Below the pieces are notes generated by a model that saw only the letters and a list, made by a program, of their open reading frames with translations, searched no databases and was not told the DNA's origin. The position numbers were made by a program, and so were the translations under genes. Below, piece by piece: positions 55,295 to 64,000 of a stretch of 64,000 nt of DNA. Origin of the DNA: Sambucus nigra. Lineage: Eukaryota; Streptophyta; Magnoliopsida; Dipsacales; Adoxaceae. The stretch's first letter is position 1, and each line of letters opens with the position of its first letter. The stretch covers positions 57,572,678 to 57,636,677 of the forward strand of contig OX422213.1 in the NCBI GenBank assembly GCA_949130495.1, given 5' to 3'.

Positions 55295-55480
55295 AAGACA
55301 CACGAACAACTCCGTCTTCTAGTTTTCCTTCGATCATTCCCAAGGTGTAGCCCCCATCTCCCAATCCATTTCCTTCCCTCCTAATACGTTTTCCCTCCAC
55401 CATTTCCCTCCCAAATTCACCCCTCTTTCCCTCTAAAACCCTTCCCTCCAAAACCAATCTTTCCCTCCACCATACCCACC

Positions 55481-55488
55481 TATAAATA
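55481..55488 (+). promoter_or_regulatory. TATA-like box with C/T-rich leader
   Basis: CTATAAATACACC, followed by CCCTCCTCC-type pyrimidine sequence typical of plant core promoters. On the other strand TATTTATAG is followed by a GA-rich leader, so the direction is not certain. Confidence 0.35.
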
Positions 55489-55600
55489 CACCACCATCCC
55501 TCCTCCTTTCCACCACCACTCCTCCTTACTCCCATACTCTCTCATCCAAATATATAGTGTCCAACCGCTGCTGCTACACATGGCCCACCAAGCCCGCACT

Positions 55601-56995
55601 CAAAAATACAAATCAGAAGCATTTTAACCAACCGCTTTTATCTCACCGTTCGATCAAAGTCAGTATGGGAAGACCAAATCCCATCCCTTGATTTTGAATT
55701 ATCTTCCCGATCCTTCTCAGCCCCGTATATAACGAGCCTTACCCTCAGCCTTTGAGACACTCTTACCACTTCGTTTAATTCGAGTGAGAAGATAGAGAAG
55801 AGAGAAGAGAGAGAAAAACCAGAGAGAGAGAGTTAGAAACCCTAATTCGTCTATACAGAGTTTCAAACCCTAATTCAGTTTTCAAAAACCATTTACACTA
55901 AACACCAACCCTAAATGTTTGAGAGTTATTCTTGTGTTGGTTTGGAAGTTGTTTCGTGGTTTAACCTCTTGGTTTTAAGAGATTGTGTCCAACTTAAACA
56001 TTAGGTTGGATCTGTATTTCTTTTTCATAGAAATCATAGATCTGGTCATTTTATGTTATATTACACTTAGATCTGCATTCTTAGTTTCTCATCATGAGAA
56101 ATAATTTCTTGATTATTTTCTGTAAATGTTTTTGTCTTCAAAATCAACAAAATCATTTTATGTTTCTATCTCTTTTGAAGTAAGACCTTTGACCTAGTTG
56201 GCATCACACTTGGCGATTTTGAATTTCAAAATAATTTGCAAAACCCCGAAATTGATTAAGATCTTGAATCGTCTTCCAAGGAAGATAGCCGTGGATTTCG
56301 GGATCATTTTTAAGGTCAAACAAGGTTTTAGTTTCCTAAGAAGAGAGAAATTGAAAAGCACAACACAGAGATCTGATTTGTAATTTACTAGGACTGTTTG
56401 TATAAATAAGCGTGAGTGTGTGGATGCATGTGTTGGAGCACCATCACAAACACTTAGACACTACAACACTGAAAATGTTGGTTCTAAGATCTTGAAACAA
56501 GAGTCGACGTAAAGACTGGAACAAAGTGGAAGTTAGCAAACTGGGAGAACCACATCAACAATCAGAATTGCAGAGAAGTTATAAGGAAACCAGTGGGTAT
56601 ATTCCTAAAGTTGTATAGGACACATTTGTGTTCATGTGTGTTATATAGATTGTAAATAATATATTTTTTTTTCGTTTATTTTTTGGTTTGTGACTTAGAA
56701 GTCACCGTGGATGTTTCCCCAGTTGGGTGAGGTTTTACCAAATTAAAAATCTCTTTTTATTAATATTTCTATATCTCCTCATCTCAGTCTTAATAGTGTG
56801 CTGATTTAAACTCTCTTAGTTTTGTTTTTCAAAACTTGTTAACAAATCTTGAACTGATCTCATGCATTCTTTTAAAAATAACACATCTTATGATTTACCT
56901 GATTTGATTTAAAGAAAAGAGTTTCCTCAAAAAACAGTTCGAAGTTACTTAATTAGTTTAATCTTGTATTAAACGGCTTTAGTAATAGTTTTTCA
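55601..56995 (+). repeat. Element G 5' LTR, first part missing
   Basis: From CTTTTATCTCACCG (about 55634) to TTTTTCA it aligns with 63459-64000 and beyond. The first approximately 770 bp of the 3' LTR (62829-63400) have no counterpart here, so the upstream promoter part is lost while the TATA box remains. Confidence 0.75.
55725..55732 (+). promoter_or_regulatory. TATA box in G 5' LTR
   Basis: GTATATAA after CAGCCCC; the 3' LTR has CTATATAAG at 63549. Confidence 0.6.
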
Positions 56996-56997
56996 AC

Positions 56998-57009
56998 TGG
57001 TATCAGAGC
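56998..57009 (+). promoter_or_regulatory. Element G primer binding site (initiator tRNA-Met)
   Basis: TGGTATCAGAGC, two bases after the LTR end (TTTTTCA). Confidence 0.92.
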
Positions 57010-57068
57010 TTTGGAAATATTCTTAAAAGATCTTGTGTTTCTGAAATTATTTTCTTGAAATCAAAACA

Positions 57069-58990
57069 ATGGAGAAAAATGAACGATTTGGCAACTTGAC
57101 CAAACCCCACCCTTTGATGGAAACAACTTTCCTTACTGGAAGGTCAGAATGGTTGCTTTCATACAAGGAACCTTAGGAGATGATTTCTGGGATATTGTTG
57201 AAAATGGATATACTTATCCTATAAAATCATCCACTGGAGGAAGTAATGAGAGGATTAAGAAAGCATTAAGTGAATTCACACAAGAAGAGAAGAAAACTTC
57301 TCGAAACAATAACAAAGGAAAGAATGGCATCTTTATCTCATCTTGTGACACTTCTAAGGAAGCTTGGGATACACTGATCACTGCACATAAAGGTGACACT
57401 AGAGTTAAGGCTGCAAAAACTCAAATGCTTGTACAATAGTATAACTCTCTAATTATATCAGACTCTGAATCCTTTGATGACTTTTACAAGAAACTGACTG
57501 ACATTGTGACCAAATTGTATGCTAATGGGATAACATATAACATACGTGAAATTGTATCTTAAATTCTAAGATCATTACCATAGAAATTTGATAACAAAAG
57601 ATATGATATTGAGGAAATGAGTGACCAAAATCTCACTCATGAATTACTTAGTAGTAAACTAAGAACTGTGGAGATGGAATTAAAATTTAAGAAGTAATTG
57701 ACCCAGTCCCATAGGAAACAGACTAGTTCCAATTTGAGTTTTTCTTCTAAGCTGATGAAACCTGAGTTTACTATCCCCAATGATGACTCTGATGAGGAAT
57801 TTGATATAGATAGTTTGGATAATCAAATTGCCTTGATGTCAAAATAGTTTAACAAAATTGTCAAATTTAGAAATAAAATGGAAAACAGAAAAGGCAAGCT
57901 AAATTATCCAACTCAGTCTAACTACAAACCTCGTGAGAATGGTCAAGACAAACATCCCAATTTCATGATACCTAATAAGGACTTCAAGAACATTGAATGT
58001 TTTAGATGTGGAAAACTAGGACATATAGCATAAGACCATAGAGTGAAAATGAACACTACCAATAAACATACTAGGGCTAACATTTGCAAAACATGGGATG
58101 ATTCAACTGATTCTGAAAATGTGGAACCTGAATCATCTGATGTTTTTTATCCTTGAATGTATTTTTTTTCTAACATAATCTATAATGATGATATGCCTAT
58201 GTATGAGAATAATGATAGTAACTCTACTTATGTTGTTATGAATCATGCTTCTACTGGTTTAGATGCTTTAATTTATGAGAATATTTCTAGTTCTACCACG
58301 GGGTGTGTGAGTCAAAGGCAAAGCGATAATGACAATGTCAATGGGGTGCGTTAGTTTAAGAAATGAATCCTTTGGGGTCACTTCACACACTACACTTAGT
58401 GATTCAAACACTGAAGATCTCCTTGACATTCACACACTTTATGCAAAAACTCTCAAGACAAGCACTAAACTAGAGAAGATCGTGAAAGACCTCACTAAGA
58501 AACTAGAAGACCTAAGTCTGATGGTTAAACTTAACGCTGAAGAGTATACTCATGAAACTGAGTCAAAAATTTTTATCAAAAATTCAAGAATTTGATTAAA
58601 GAAAATGAAACTCTAGAGAAAAAATATAAAGGTACATTATTAGAATTGGAACAATCTAAAGAGAAGACAACAACAGTTTTCAAAAAAATTGCAAAATTTG
58701 AAAATAATTCAAACTATTTTGAGGGTTTTGTTGCTGATTCGAAAGCCAATTCTGATGATCGACCTGGAATAGGGTTTCACCCAAATTTGAAAACACAAAC
58801 TAAAGACTTTGAACCAATCAATTTTGTGTCATGAGGCAAAAGACCTATAGAAACTTGCCCAAATTTTCATTCTCTGAAAAATGACTTTGAAGAAAAACAA
58901 TCAGAGTTTGATATTAGCGAATCAAGTTGCTCTAAGTGTGAAAGTCCACCAAAGACTAAATATGTCTGACCCCCGATTAGGAATAGTGAT
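57069..58990 (+). pseudogene. Element G gag and coiled-coil spacer
   Basis: The ATG at 57069 is in a different frame from the gag body, which reads P-F-D-G-N-N-F-P-Y-W-K-V-R-M (from 57112) and G-D-D-F-W-D-I-V-E-N-G-Y, so a frameshift lies near 57100. Stops follow at 57437, 57560, 57580, 57694 and 57845. The knuckle C-F-R-C-G-K-L-G-H-I-A near 58000 lacks its last Cys (His instead). 58150-58990 encodes S/N-rich and K/E-rich heptad-like sequence (L-I-K-E-N-E-T-L-E-K-K-Y), the SIRE-type spacer. Confidence 0.85.
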
Positions 58991-59700
58991 TTTTCCTTTC
59001 AAAATGTACTCCCTATGAATAAGGTTCAACCCCAAAATTCCATGAAGCCTATGTTTAAAGGCTTTACTAAGGAGATATCATCTTTAAGCAATTTATATTA
59101 CTCATGTTGTGACTTATACGACCATTCAATTAAAGGTTGCTACTCTAGACGTTTTGTGAACCCTGTCTATAATACGCATGTGTACCAAAACTTTAACTAT
59201 TCTAGGAGAAGTCGTAACAATTATGTTCTACCTAGACAACCACACAAAAACTCTAACTATACAAAAAGAAAGACCAAACCTAAAATATCATTTCCAAGAA
59301 GGATTCCTATACACTTTTCTAAACCAAATGCTCATAATTTTCATAAAATTCAACCTCATGCGCACAACATTTTTCAACAGAAATCTAATGCTCGCAAATT
59401 TTATCAAATGAGAGCAAATAAGCACAAAATGAAAACAAGAGCTATTTGGGTTAGAAAATATGATCTATTACCCCAGATGAAGTGTAACATTGTGATTACT
59501 TCTTTAAAAGCTGAACACACTCCCTCTGGTTGGTATTTAGACTCTGAATGTTCAAAGCACACGACTAGGGATGATACCAAACTTTTAAACAAAACCAGCT
59601 TTACTGGAGGAAAATTTATTTTTGGTGATGGGGTATCATATTAAATCATTGGTAAAGGAACACTCTAGGAAGAAGGATTACCTTTACTTGAAAATGTTCT
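58991..59700 (+). pseudogene. Element G protease
   Basis: The open piece 59015-59644 starts in a basic N/K/R-rich linker with Y-S-C-C-D-L-Y-D-H-S, a possible second zinc site. It ends in G-W-Y-L-D-S-E-C-S-K-H, where copia protease has D-S-G-C-S, so the loop Gly is Glu. F-G-D-G follows; the stop at 59642 interrupts the domain. Confidence 0.83.
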
Positions 59701-60900
59701 TCTAGTAAAGGGTCTTAAGGCTAATCTTCTTAGTATCTCGCAATTTAGTGATTGAAATCATATTGTCACCTTTTTAAAGAATAATTGCAAAATTTTAAAT
59801 GAAAAATGTGAGTGCATAATTACAAGATTCAGGACTCCTGACAATTGTTATACTGTCCAGAACAGTACTAAGGTCTGTAACATTTTTAGAATGGATGACA
59901 ATAAGATATGGCATAATCGAATGGGTCACATAAATTACAAAAATCTTTGTAGATTATCTTCATAAGAAATAGTTAAAGGTATTCCTAAGATCAAACCTAT
60001 ATCTAATATTTTATGTGGATCGTGTCAGGAAGGAAAAATTGTTAAGGCACCTCATAAGAAAGTCGAAGATATCCTTACCTCCAAACCCTTGGAGCTCATC
60101 CAAATGGACCTAATGGGTCCCTCTCGAATTGTTAGTCTCTGTGGACACAGTTACATTCTTGTTATGGTTGATGACTCCACCATATTTACTTGAGTAGCTT
60201 TCTTAAAACAAAATTCTGACACTTTCCAATCTTTTTGAAGATTTTTCTTCAAATTTAAAATGAGAAAGACACTCAAGTAAATATAATTCATAGTGATAGA
60301 GGTGGAGAATTCTTAAATACTAGTGTGATAGAGTATTGTGACTATAATTGTTACAAACATGAATTTAGTGCTCCTAAGACTCCTCAACAAAATGGTATTG
60401 CTGAGAGAAAGAATCGTACCCTTCAAGAGATAGCACGTGTTATGATTCATACCAAGACTTTACCTAAGTATTTTTGGGTAGAATCTATTTGTACTGCTTG
60501 TCTCATTAAAAATAGGGTCTATCTTAGAAATAATTCTAAACAAACTCCTTAAGAACTATGGTATGGGAAGAATCCCAATCTTAAGTACCTTTAAACCTTT
60601 AGTAGTACGTGTTATGTCTCCCAAGACAGAGAACACTTATCCAAATTTGAGACTCGTGGAGATAAAGCCATCTTTCTAGGACATTCTCCTAATAGTAGAG
60701 CATATCGTGTCTACAATCTTCGCAGTAAGACCTTAATGGAATCCATAAATGTTATTGTAAGTGACACTACTGTTGAGAGTAAGACTAGTGAACCAACTAT
60801 TGTGGAAGAGTCTCCAAATATTTTAGAAAATGACTCTCCAGAAATAGATGATTCTTTACTAGTTGAGACACCTCCTAATTGGGTTTCTAAAGTCCATCCC
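59701..60900 (+). pseudogene. Element G integrase
   Basis: L-L-S-I-S-Q-F, I-W-H-N-R-M-G-H-I-N (pre-integrase H-H) near 59908 and C-G-S-C-Q-E-G-K near 60020 form the zinc finger. The core carries L-I-Q-M-D-L-M-G-P (first Asp), H-S-D-R-G-G-E-F near 60295 (second Asp) and P-Q-Q-N-G-I-A-E-R-K-N-R (Glu) near 60380; all three acidic residues remain. A frame change falls between 60230 and 60325. The end has A-I-F-L-G-H-S-P-N-S-R-A-Y-R-V-Y. Confidence 0.88.
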
Positions 60901-61745
60901 ATAGATAATGTAGTTGGTAACCCAAGTGAGCCTGTGCGTACAAGATCTCAATTGAGAAACTATGCTCATTATGCATGTTGTGTTTCCCTTTTGGAACCAA
61001 AGAATGTAAATGATGCATTGAATGATCCTCATTGGATTTCTACAATGCATGAAGAGCTTCTTTAATTTTTCAGTCATGATGTTTGGTATCTTGTACCTGG
61101 GCCTAATCACAAAATGATTATTGGCACATGTTGTATATTTAAAAATAAATCTGATGAAAGTGGGATAATCATTAGAAACAAAGCCAGGTTAGTTCCTCAA
61201 GGATACGCTCAAATTGAAGGAATATATTTTAACGAGACTTTTGCTCCTGTTACTCGATTAGAATATGTTCATCTTCTCTTTGCCATTGCTTGCTATTTAC
61301 ATTTCACGCTTTACGAAATGGATGTCAAATATGTCTTCCTTAATGTAATATTGAATGAGGAGACCTCAGTAGAATAACCAAAAGGGACCATTGACCCTAA
61401 ATATCCAAATCATATCTTTCGTCTTAAAAAGGCTTTGTATGGCCTAAAACAAGCGCAAGAGCCTGGTATGGGCGCCTTTCCAATTTTCTCTTAGATAAAG
61501 GTTTCAAGGGAGGTGGAAATGATCAAACCCTTTTTGTCAAACATTATGACAAACATATTATTATAACTCAAGTTTATGTTGACGATATCATTTTTGGATC
61601 AACTTCCCCCTCAGAAGTTAAATCTTTTTCTGTAATTATGCATAAAGAATTTCAAATGTCTCTTATGGGGGAGTTATAATTTTTCTTGGGTCTTCAAGTC
61701 AAACAGAATTAAGAAGGATTGTTTGTGTAGCAATCGAAATATGCT
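60901..61745 (+). pseudogene. Element G reverse transcriptase
   Basis: D-P-H-W-I-S-T-M-H-E-E-L-L, K-A-R-L-V-P-Q-G-Y-A-Q, F-N-E-T-F-A-P-V-T-R and Y-E-M-D-V-K-Y-V-F-L-N are in order. A frameshift lies at about 61455, inside L-Y-G-L-K-Q-A. The active site Y-V-D-D-I-I-F-G-S at 61575 onward is intact. Stops occur at 61063, 61376, 61678 and 61729. Confidence 0.9.
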
Positions 61746-62519
61746 TTGGAGATTGTTAAAAAATTTGGACTTGAGAGTGCAAAAGATTCTAACACTCCCA
61801 CGAGTACTATGGTCAAACTATCTATGGATGAGAATGGTAAATCCGTAGATCCTACTCTCTATCGTAGTATGATAGGAAAATTACTATACCTTACTGCCTC
61901 GCATCCTGATATTATGTACGTTGTTTGCGTTTGTGCTCGTTATCAAAACAATCCTAAAGAGAGCCATTTAGTTTGTGATAAAAAAATCATAAAATACATA
62001 AAAGGCACTCTATATTTAGCACTTTGGTACACCAATGATACACATATCACTATAATAGGTTACACTGATGCCGATTGGTCTGGGTGTACTAATGATAGTA
62101 AGAGCACATAAGGAGCATGTTACTGTATAGGTAATAATCTGGTAGGTTGGAGTAGTAAGAAACAAAACTGCACCTCTTTATCAACAGCTGAAACTGAATA
62201 CATAGTCGCTTGAAGTTGTTGTGCCCAATCACTTTGGCTTAAGCAAATGCTAAGTGATTTTGGTATTCAAGAAGAACAATTAAATCTATATTTTGATAAT
62301 CAAAGCGTGGTCAATATCTCTAAAAATCATGTTCAACACTCGCGAACTAAACACATAAAAATTAGACATCACTTTATACGTAAATTAGTTGAGACTATGG
62401 AATTAGAAATCAATTATCTTCCTACTGATTTGAAACTCGCAGATATGTTTACCAAACCTTTGGATTATAATAGATTTATTACTTTGCGTAAATCGATAGG
62501 TATGGTTTATGCTGAATAA
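61746..62519 (+). pseudogene. Element G RNase H
   Basis: Y-R-S-M-I-G-K-L-L-Y-L-T-A-S-H-P-D-I leads to I-G-Y-T-D-A-D-W-S-G-C near 62055 (first Asp), then S-T-A-E-T-E-Y-I near 62190 and L-Y-F-D-N-Q-S-V-V near 62270. L-A-D-M-F-T-K-P-L closes near 62450. Two stops (62109 and 62211) interrupt an otherwise good frame. Confidence 0.92.
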
Positions 62520-62815
62520 ACTTTTTGTCTTGTATAGTTTTTTCCCTTTGTCCATTAGAGACAAAATGGGGGAGAAATTTACGTTTTATGAGTTCATTTT
62601 TTTTGTAGACATTTCTAAAATTCTTGATCTTAGTATTCTTTGCAGGAATTTGTACCATTGACGTAATAGGGTATTGATTTGTAATTAGTCGAGTTATGTA
62701 ATTTTCTTTTCTTGGAAATGGGTAGATAGATTTTTTGTAGAGGAATAGGTTTTTCCTTATTTCTTTGTTCCCCTACGAGTCCTAAATGACTCAAAGGAGA
62801 TTTTGTCTCATATTT

Positions 62816-62827
62816 ACAAAGGGGGAG
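62816..62827 (+). promoter_or_regulatory. Element G polypurine tract
   Basis: ACAAAGGGGGAG, one base before the LTR start TGAAGCACC. A second purine run (AATGGGGGAG, about 62566) lies 250 bp upstream, as is common in copia elements. Confidence 0.8.
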
Positions 62828-62828
62828 T

Positions 62829-64000
62829 TGAAGCACCTTATACTCTTGACTCACTTGAGTCTACATTGAATAAGTGCTCATCTAGTTTGGAAATAGTGAC
62901 AAAATTGAGTCCATTCCCTAGAATCCAAAAACACTTCAGACTCTACTCTTCATTCCTCCTGTTTAAAATTAGTTGAAGGTATATTCACAAACACTCACAC
63001 ACATTAGGATTGCACACTTTGGTCATATATTGCATAAATTTGTTTATATGTGTGTTGTGTGTGTTAATTTCCGATAAAACTTTTTCTATTATTTTTTTGG
63101 GAATTTTTAATGTTTTTTAAAAATGATTTTTTCATAATTAAAATTGGATTAAAAAGTTTTTGGGGTCAATCTGTAATTTATGGTTTAATCGTTTTATGAC
63201 TGAAAGATGAGATGGGTAGGATCCGAAAGCACATGAGACTAAAAGAGAAGTTGTGTAATTAATTTTAGACGCGCGTGTGAAAGCCAATTGTTGTCTTACA
63301 CTTGTCATGCTGATATCGGTTCATTTTGTGTTTATTTAAAGTCACAAAACCGTTGTTCAATCTCAGCCCTTGGATTGATTTAATCAACGTTCTGCATGCG
63401 TCCAAATCCAATCCCTCTGAAACCCTTATCATCCACTCAGAAAATGTTTCACTAACCTCTTTTATCTCACCGTTGGATCAAAGTCAATATGGGAAGACCA
63501 AATCCTAACCCTTGATTTTGAACAATCTTCTCGATCCTTCTCAGCCCCCTATATAAGGAGTCTTACCCTCAACCTTTGAGAGACTTTTACCACTTCGTTT
63601 AATTCGAGTGTGAAGGGAGAGACGAGAGAAAAGACAGAAAAATAGAGAGAAAGAGTTATAAACCCTAATTCGTCTATACACAGTTTCAAACCCTAATTCA
63701 GTTTTCAAAAACCATTTACACCAAACACATACCCTGAGTGTTTGAGAGTTATTCTTGTGTTGGTTTGAAAGATGTTTCGTGGTTTAACCTCTTGGTTTTA
63801 AGATCTTGTTTCCAACTTAAACATTAGGTCTGTAATTATTTCTCATTGAAATCATACATCTGGTCATTTTATGTTATATTACACTTAGATCTGCATTCTT
63901 AGTTTCTCGTCTTGAGAAATATTTTGTTGATTATTTTTTGTAAATTTTTTCATCTTCAAAATAACCTAAATCATTTTCTGTTTCTAGGTCTTTTGAAACA
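62829..64000 (+). repeat. Element G 3' LTR, runs off the window
   Basis: It starts TGAAGCACC, the inverse of the TTCA end of the 5' LTR. The last base of the window matches about 56187 of the 5' LTR, so about 0.8 kb should follow. TATA box CTATATAAG at 63549-63557. Confidence 0.88.

Larger units (their letters stand above)
54942..55600. other. non-coding tail between elements F and G
   Basis: It holds the inverted ACTGGTCC-type motifs, a C/T-rich stretch (55330-55560) and a TATA-like box. It may be part of F's 3' LTR or of another LTR; no second copy exists in the window. The 90-codon antisense frame at 55263-55535 is G/R/E-rich, produced by the C/T-rich strand, and is not taken as a gene. 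Confidence 0.4.
55601..64000 (+). mobile_element. Element G: Ty1/copia, SIRE/Maximus-type, cut at both sides
   Basis: Truncated 5' LTR, initiator-tRNA-Met priming site, gag with long spacer, protease, integrase, RT, RNase H, polypurine tract and 3' LTR running off the window. Integrase before RT is the copia order; the large gag with a coiled-coil spacer and a long LTR (about 2 kb by comparing both copies) point to the SIRE/Maximus group. At least four frame changes and over ten stops; no envelope-like ORF in the 300 bp between RNase H and the LTR. Confidence 0.88.

Noticed and set aside
55263..55535. 90-codon antisense frame rich in G, R and E
   Set aside because: Arises from a C/T-rich promoter-like stretch; no domain resemblance.

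Overview
The window reads as gene-poor, repeat-packed nuclear DNA of a flowering plant. Nearly all recognisable coding sequence is reverse-transcribing transposon, mostly Ty3/gypsy with one Ty1/copia element and a LINE fragment, and every one is broken by stops or frameshifts. I found no ordinary host gene, rRNA, tRNA or CRISPR array. Priming sites (initiator-tRNA-Met type TGGTATCAGAGC, and the Tat type TTGG..CCGTCTATGG), chromodomain integrases, long AT-rich LTRs and TA/TG microsatellites all fit a large plant genome. The species cannot be named from this sequence.

Layout: 1-448 is the 3' end of a long gypsy LTR. 449-8915 is non-coding, intron-like, AT-rich DNA with a decayed LINE (about 4.75-5.77 kb) and small tandem repeats. 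8916-18388 is a tiny Helitron-like element (about 177 bp) whose 3' tip is split by element A. A is a 9.3-kb Tekay-like chromovirus on the minus strand (9089-18379, 5-bp duplication ATACC), with gag, protease, RT, RNase H, integrase and chromodomain in order; its 5' LTR has lost the inner part and the priming site. 18389-19395 is another plus-strand LTR tail. 19396-38459 is element B, a much older minus-strand chromovirus relative. Its 5' LTR is split by element C (26426-37947), an 11.5-kb Tat-lineage gypsy element with two 496-bp LTRs, a dual RNase H pol on the minus strand and a 3.5-kb plus-strand (antisense) multi-exon gene relic between integrase and 3' LTR.

38460-41040 is unassigned repeat-like sequence. 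41.0-49.6 kb is element D (Tat lineage, plus strand: LTR end, priming site, gag, protease). Its gag is split by element E (41592-47474, duplication TAAGG), which is a full 3.17-kb LTR, 222 bp of leader and a second LTR lacking its first 640 bp. D stops abruptly at about 49.61 kb, where it is joined in frame to the gag of F, an Athila-lineage gypsy (49.6-54.94 kb, plus). 54.94-55.6 kb is a non-coding tail with palindromic motifs and a TATA-like box. 55.6-64.0 kb is element G, a SIRE/Maximus-type copia element on the plus strand, truncated in its 5' LTR and running off the window in its 3' LTR.

The most unusual signals are: (1) paired short palindromes set 19-22 bp apart at comparable positions in three LTR families (A, B, E), with a different palindrome core in each; (2) a sequence block shared by those same LTRs; (3) the antisense gene carried by C; (4) the nested insertions, which can be ordered in time from three target-site duplications.
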